7,255 bases of DNA, from the NCBI GenBank assembly GCA_965368115.1, contig CBDULQ010000194.1:1-7255 (forward strand), given 5' to 3'. Positions 6,701 to 7,255 of the stretch are shown piece by piece (within the stretch, counting starts at the first letter, position 1; each line of letters starts with the position of its first letter). This DNA is from CBDULQ01 sp965368115. Its GTDB lineage: Bacteria; Pseudomonadota; Gammaproteobacteria; SZUA-229. Under the pieces are notes generated by a model. It ran no database searches, was not told where the DNA came from, and was given only the letters and a program-made list of their open reading frames with translations. A program made the position numbers and the translations under genes.

Positions 6701-7255
6701 GCACGTCATTGGTGGCCACCACCGGCGTCTGTGTAGCCAGCGCCAGCTGCACCGCGGCGTGTAGATATTCTTCTTCGCCCTCACGACCGGTGCGCTGTAA
6801 TTCGAGGTAATAGCGATCGCCGAAAATACCCTGCCAGAACTGCAGGGTCTCCTGGGCCAGAATCGAATTGCCCGCCAGCAGGGCCCGGCCCACGTCACCT
6901 TCGCGACCACCGGACAGGGCAATCAAACCCTCGTTGAGTTCGCGCACCCAGTCGATTTCCATCATCGGGATGCCGCCGTGCTGACCTTCCTGATAGGACC
7001 TGGACACCAGTCGGGTCAGGTTCTGGTAGCCGGTGCTGTTCTGGCACAGCAGCACCATGCGTGTCGGCTGTTCACCCTCCGCTGCCGGACGCAACCAGGC
7101 ATCCACGCCGATAATGGGTTTGATGCCTGCAGCCATCGCCGCCTTGTAGAACTTCACCATGGCAAACAGGTTGCTCTGGTCGGTCAGCGCCATGGCCGGC
7201 ATGTCCAGATCGGCGGCTTTTTTCATCAGCGCTTTGATACGTACCGTATGGGACC
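3786..7255 (-). CDS. dnaE: DNA polymerase III alpha subunit, 5' end cut by the window
   Basis: Catalytic subunit of the replicative DNA polymerase III holoenzyme, which extends primers on both strands. About 1155 residues are visible and roughly the first 20 codons lie beyond 7255; the first in-frame ATG (7226) is internal, because the family reading frame continues upstream as SHTVRIKAL. Counting from that ATG, the PHP domain spans about 1-250 (VATNDVRF at 170-177). The palm carries GPGRGSGAGS (334-343) and PDFDVDF (375-381), and FDFLGL (529-534) follows. D376, D378 and D530 correspond, by my alignment from memory, to the E. coli catalytic aspartates 401, 403 and 555. FNKSHSAAYALLSYQ is at 729-743, the internal beta-clamp-binding motif QDDLF at 893-897 (4536-4550), and an OB fold at about 983-1060, followed by a tau-binding-type C-terminal domain. 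A stretch of 15-20 residues before the OB fold (about 962-980, GSAGSGNNYMARKN) appears to be extra relative to E. coli. No frameshift or intein is seen. The next gene starts 39 bases downstream on the same strand. Confidence 0.98.
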   Translation of the reverse strand, partial: SHTVRIKALMKKAADLDMPAMALTDQSNLFAMVKFYKAAMAAGIKPIIGVDAWLRPAAEGEQPTRMVLLCQNSTGYQNLTRLVSRSYQEGQHGGIPMMEIDWVRELNEGLIALSGGREGDVGRALLAGNSILAQETLQFWQGIFGDRYYLELQRTGREGEEEYLHAAVQLALATQTPVVATNDVRFLDAGDFEAHEVRVCIHDGRTLDDPRRPKHYSDQQYLRSEDEMCELFSDIPEALANSVEIARRCNLTIRLGESFLPNFPIPEGETTDSYFAKVARDGLEKRLQVLISPDDPDAEAKRKAYYDRLQIEIDVITGMGFPGYFLIVADFIQWSKDNDIPVGPGRGSGAGSLVAYAMLITDLDPLEFDLLFERFLNPERVSLPDFDVDFCMEGRDRVIDYVAQHYGRDRVSQIITYGTMAAKAVVRDVGRVMGLSYGFVDRIAKMVPFEIGMTLSKALNEADDLAKAYAEEEDVHELIDMALSLEGLARNAGKHAGGVVISPSVLTDFTPLYCEQGGGSLVTQFDKDDVEQIGLVKFDFLGLRTLTIIDWAVANIKARHADRQDLDMNLLPLEDSETFALLKRAETTAVFQLESSGMKDLIKRLQPDCFEDIIALVALFRPGPLQSGMVDNFINRKHGREAVSYPDAQYQHESLKPILEPTYGIILYQEQVMQIAQALAGYTLGGADMLRRAMGKKKPEVMAQQRAVFEDGAKNNGIDADLAMKIFDLVEKFAGYGFNKSHSAAYALLSYQTCWLKCHYPAEFMAAVLSADMDNTDKVVVLIEDCHRMGLEVLPPDINRSIYKFSVPDDAQVLYGLGAIKGVGQSALEGIIEERKSNGPYKDLYDFCRRIDGRKVNKRVMEALVKAGALDKLGHNRASLVASLPNAIQMAEQHQRNAQQGQDDLFGSAVEEDAIAPVDSVEVPEWDEEQRLTLEKETLGLYLTGHPIDRYEKELRRFTDCPLGDLADFADTGSAGSGNNYMARKNARDYKLAGLMIGMRVRKTKTGGKIVSAVLDDRTARIEVRIFEEQFEKYSYLLNKDKLIIVEGNVAYDDYFGGYRITAKTIYDITEARQRFARRLEIQLDASQAANGFLSELNQVLNPFREGDCPVWISYQKQGASAKLSLGDSWKVQPSDELINRLTGLTGEQQVQMIY

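Noticed and set aside
4977..6764. 595-codon open frame on the plus strand opposite dnaE
   Set aside because: Its codons are the exact reverse complements of dnaE codons. It stays open because dnaE avoids Leu TTA, Leu CTA and Ser TCA. The product is rich in His, Gln and Val and resembles no family, while dnaE is conserved throughout.

Overview
This is a gammaproteobacterial chromosomal segment in which every gene lies on the minus strand. The lineage call rests on DnaE, which is collinear over its whole visible length with the Escherichia coli replicative polymerase as I recall it, including a QxDxF-type internal clamp-binding motif. Genus cannot be told from the sequence. An environmental gammaproteobacterium is plausible, but that is a guess.

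Layout, in the direction of transcription (right to left): the window opens inside dnaE (7255 to 3786), missing only about 20 N-terminal codons. After a 39-base gap holding a good ribosome binding site comes a tightly packed four-gene cassette. It encodes an MlaE-family permease (3746-2958), an ABC-ATPase-fold protein (2958-2215), an MCE/MlaD-family membrane-anchored substrate-binding protein (2212-1298) and a TPR-type lipoprotein (1305-376). Junctions are 1-base overlaps, 2-base gaps or 8-base overlaps, so the four are almost certainly co-translated. There is no promoter-sized gap after dnaE, so the cassette may be read from the dnaE transcript. The last 375 bases (1-375) hold no convincing gene. 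They contain a perfect 12-bp inverted repeat and several partial repeat copies that look like a decayed dispersed extragenic element.

How the genes work together: the permease, MCE protein and ABC protein match the inner-membrane core of an MCE lipid transporter (the MlaFED type, which moves phospholipid between inner membrane and periplasm). The lipoprotein would be an envelope partner, probably in the outer membrane. MlaB (STAS domain) and MlaC (periplasmic carrier) are not encoded here.

The most interesting point is the ABC protein. Its fold landmarks are intact and the frame is unbroken, but nearly all nucleotide-handling motifs are gone: Walker A lysine and glycines, Q-loop glutamine, LSGGQ signature, catalytic glutamate and D-loop. 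Only the Walker B aspartate and the H-loop histidine remain. It looks like a pseudo-ATPase within an otherwise normal-looking MCE transporter. This is the best candidate in the window for something undescribed.
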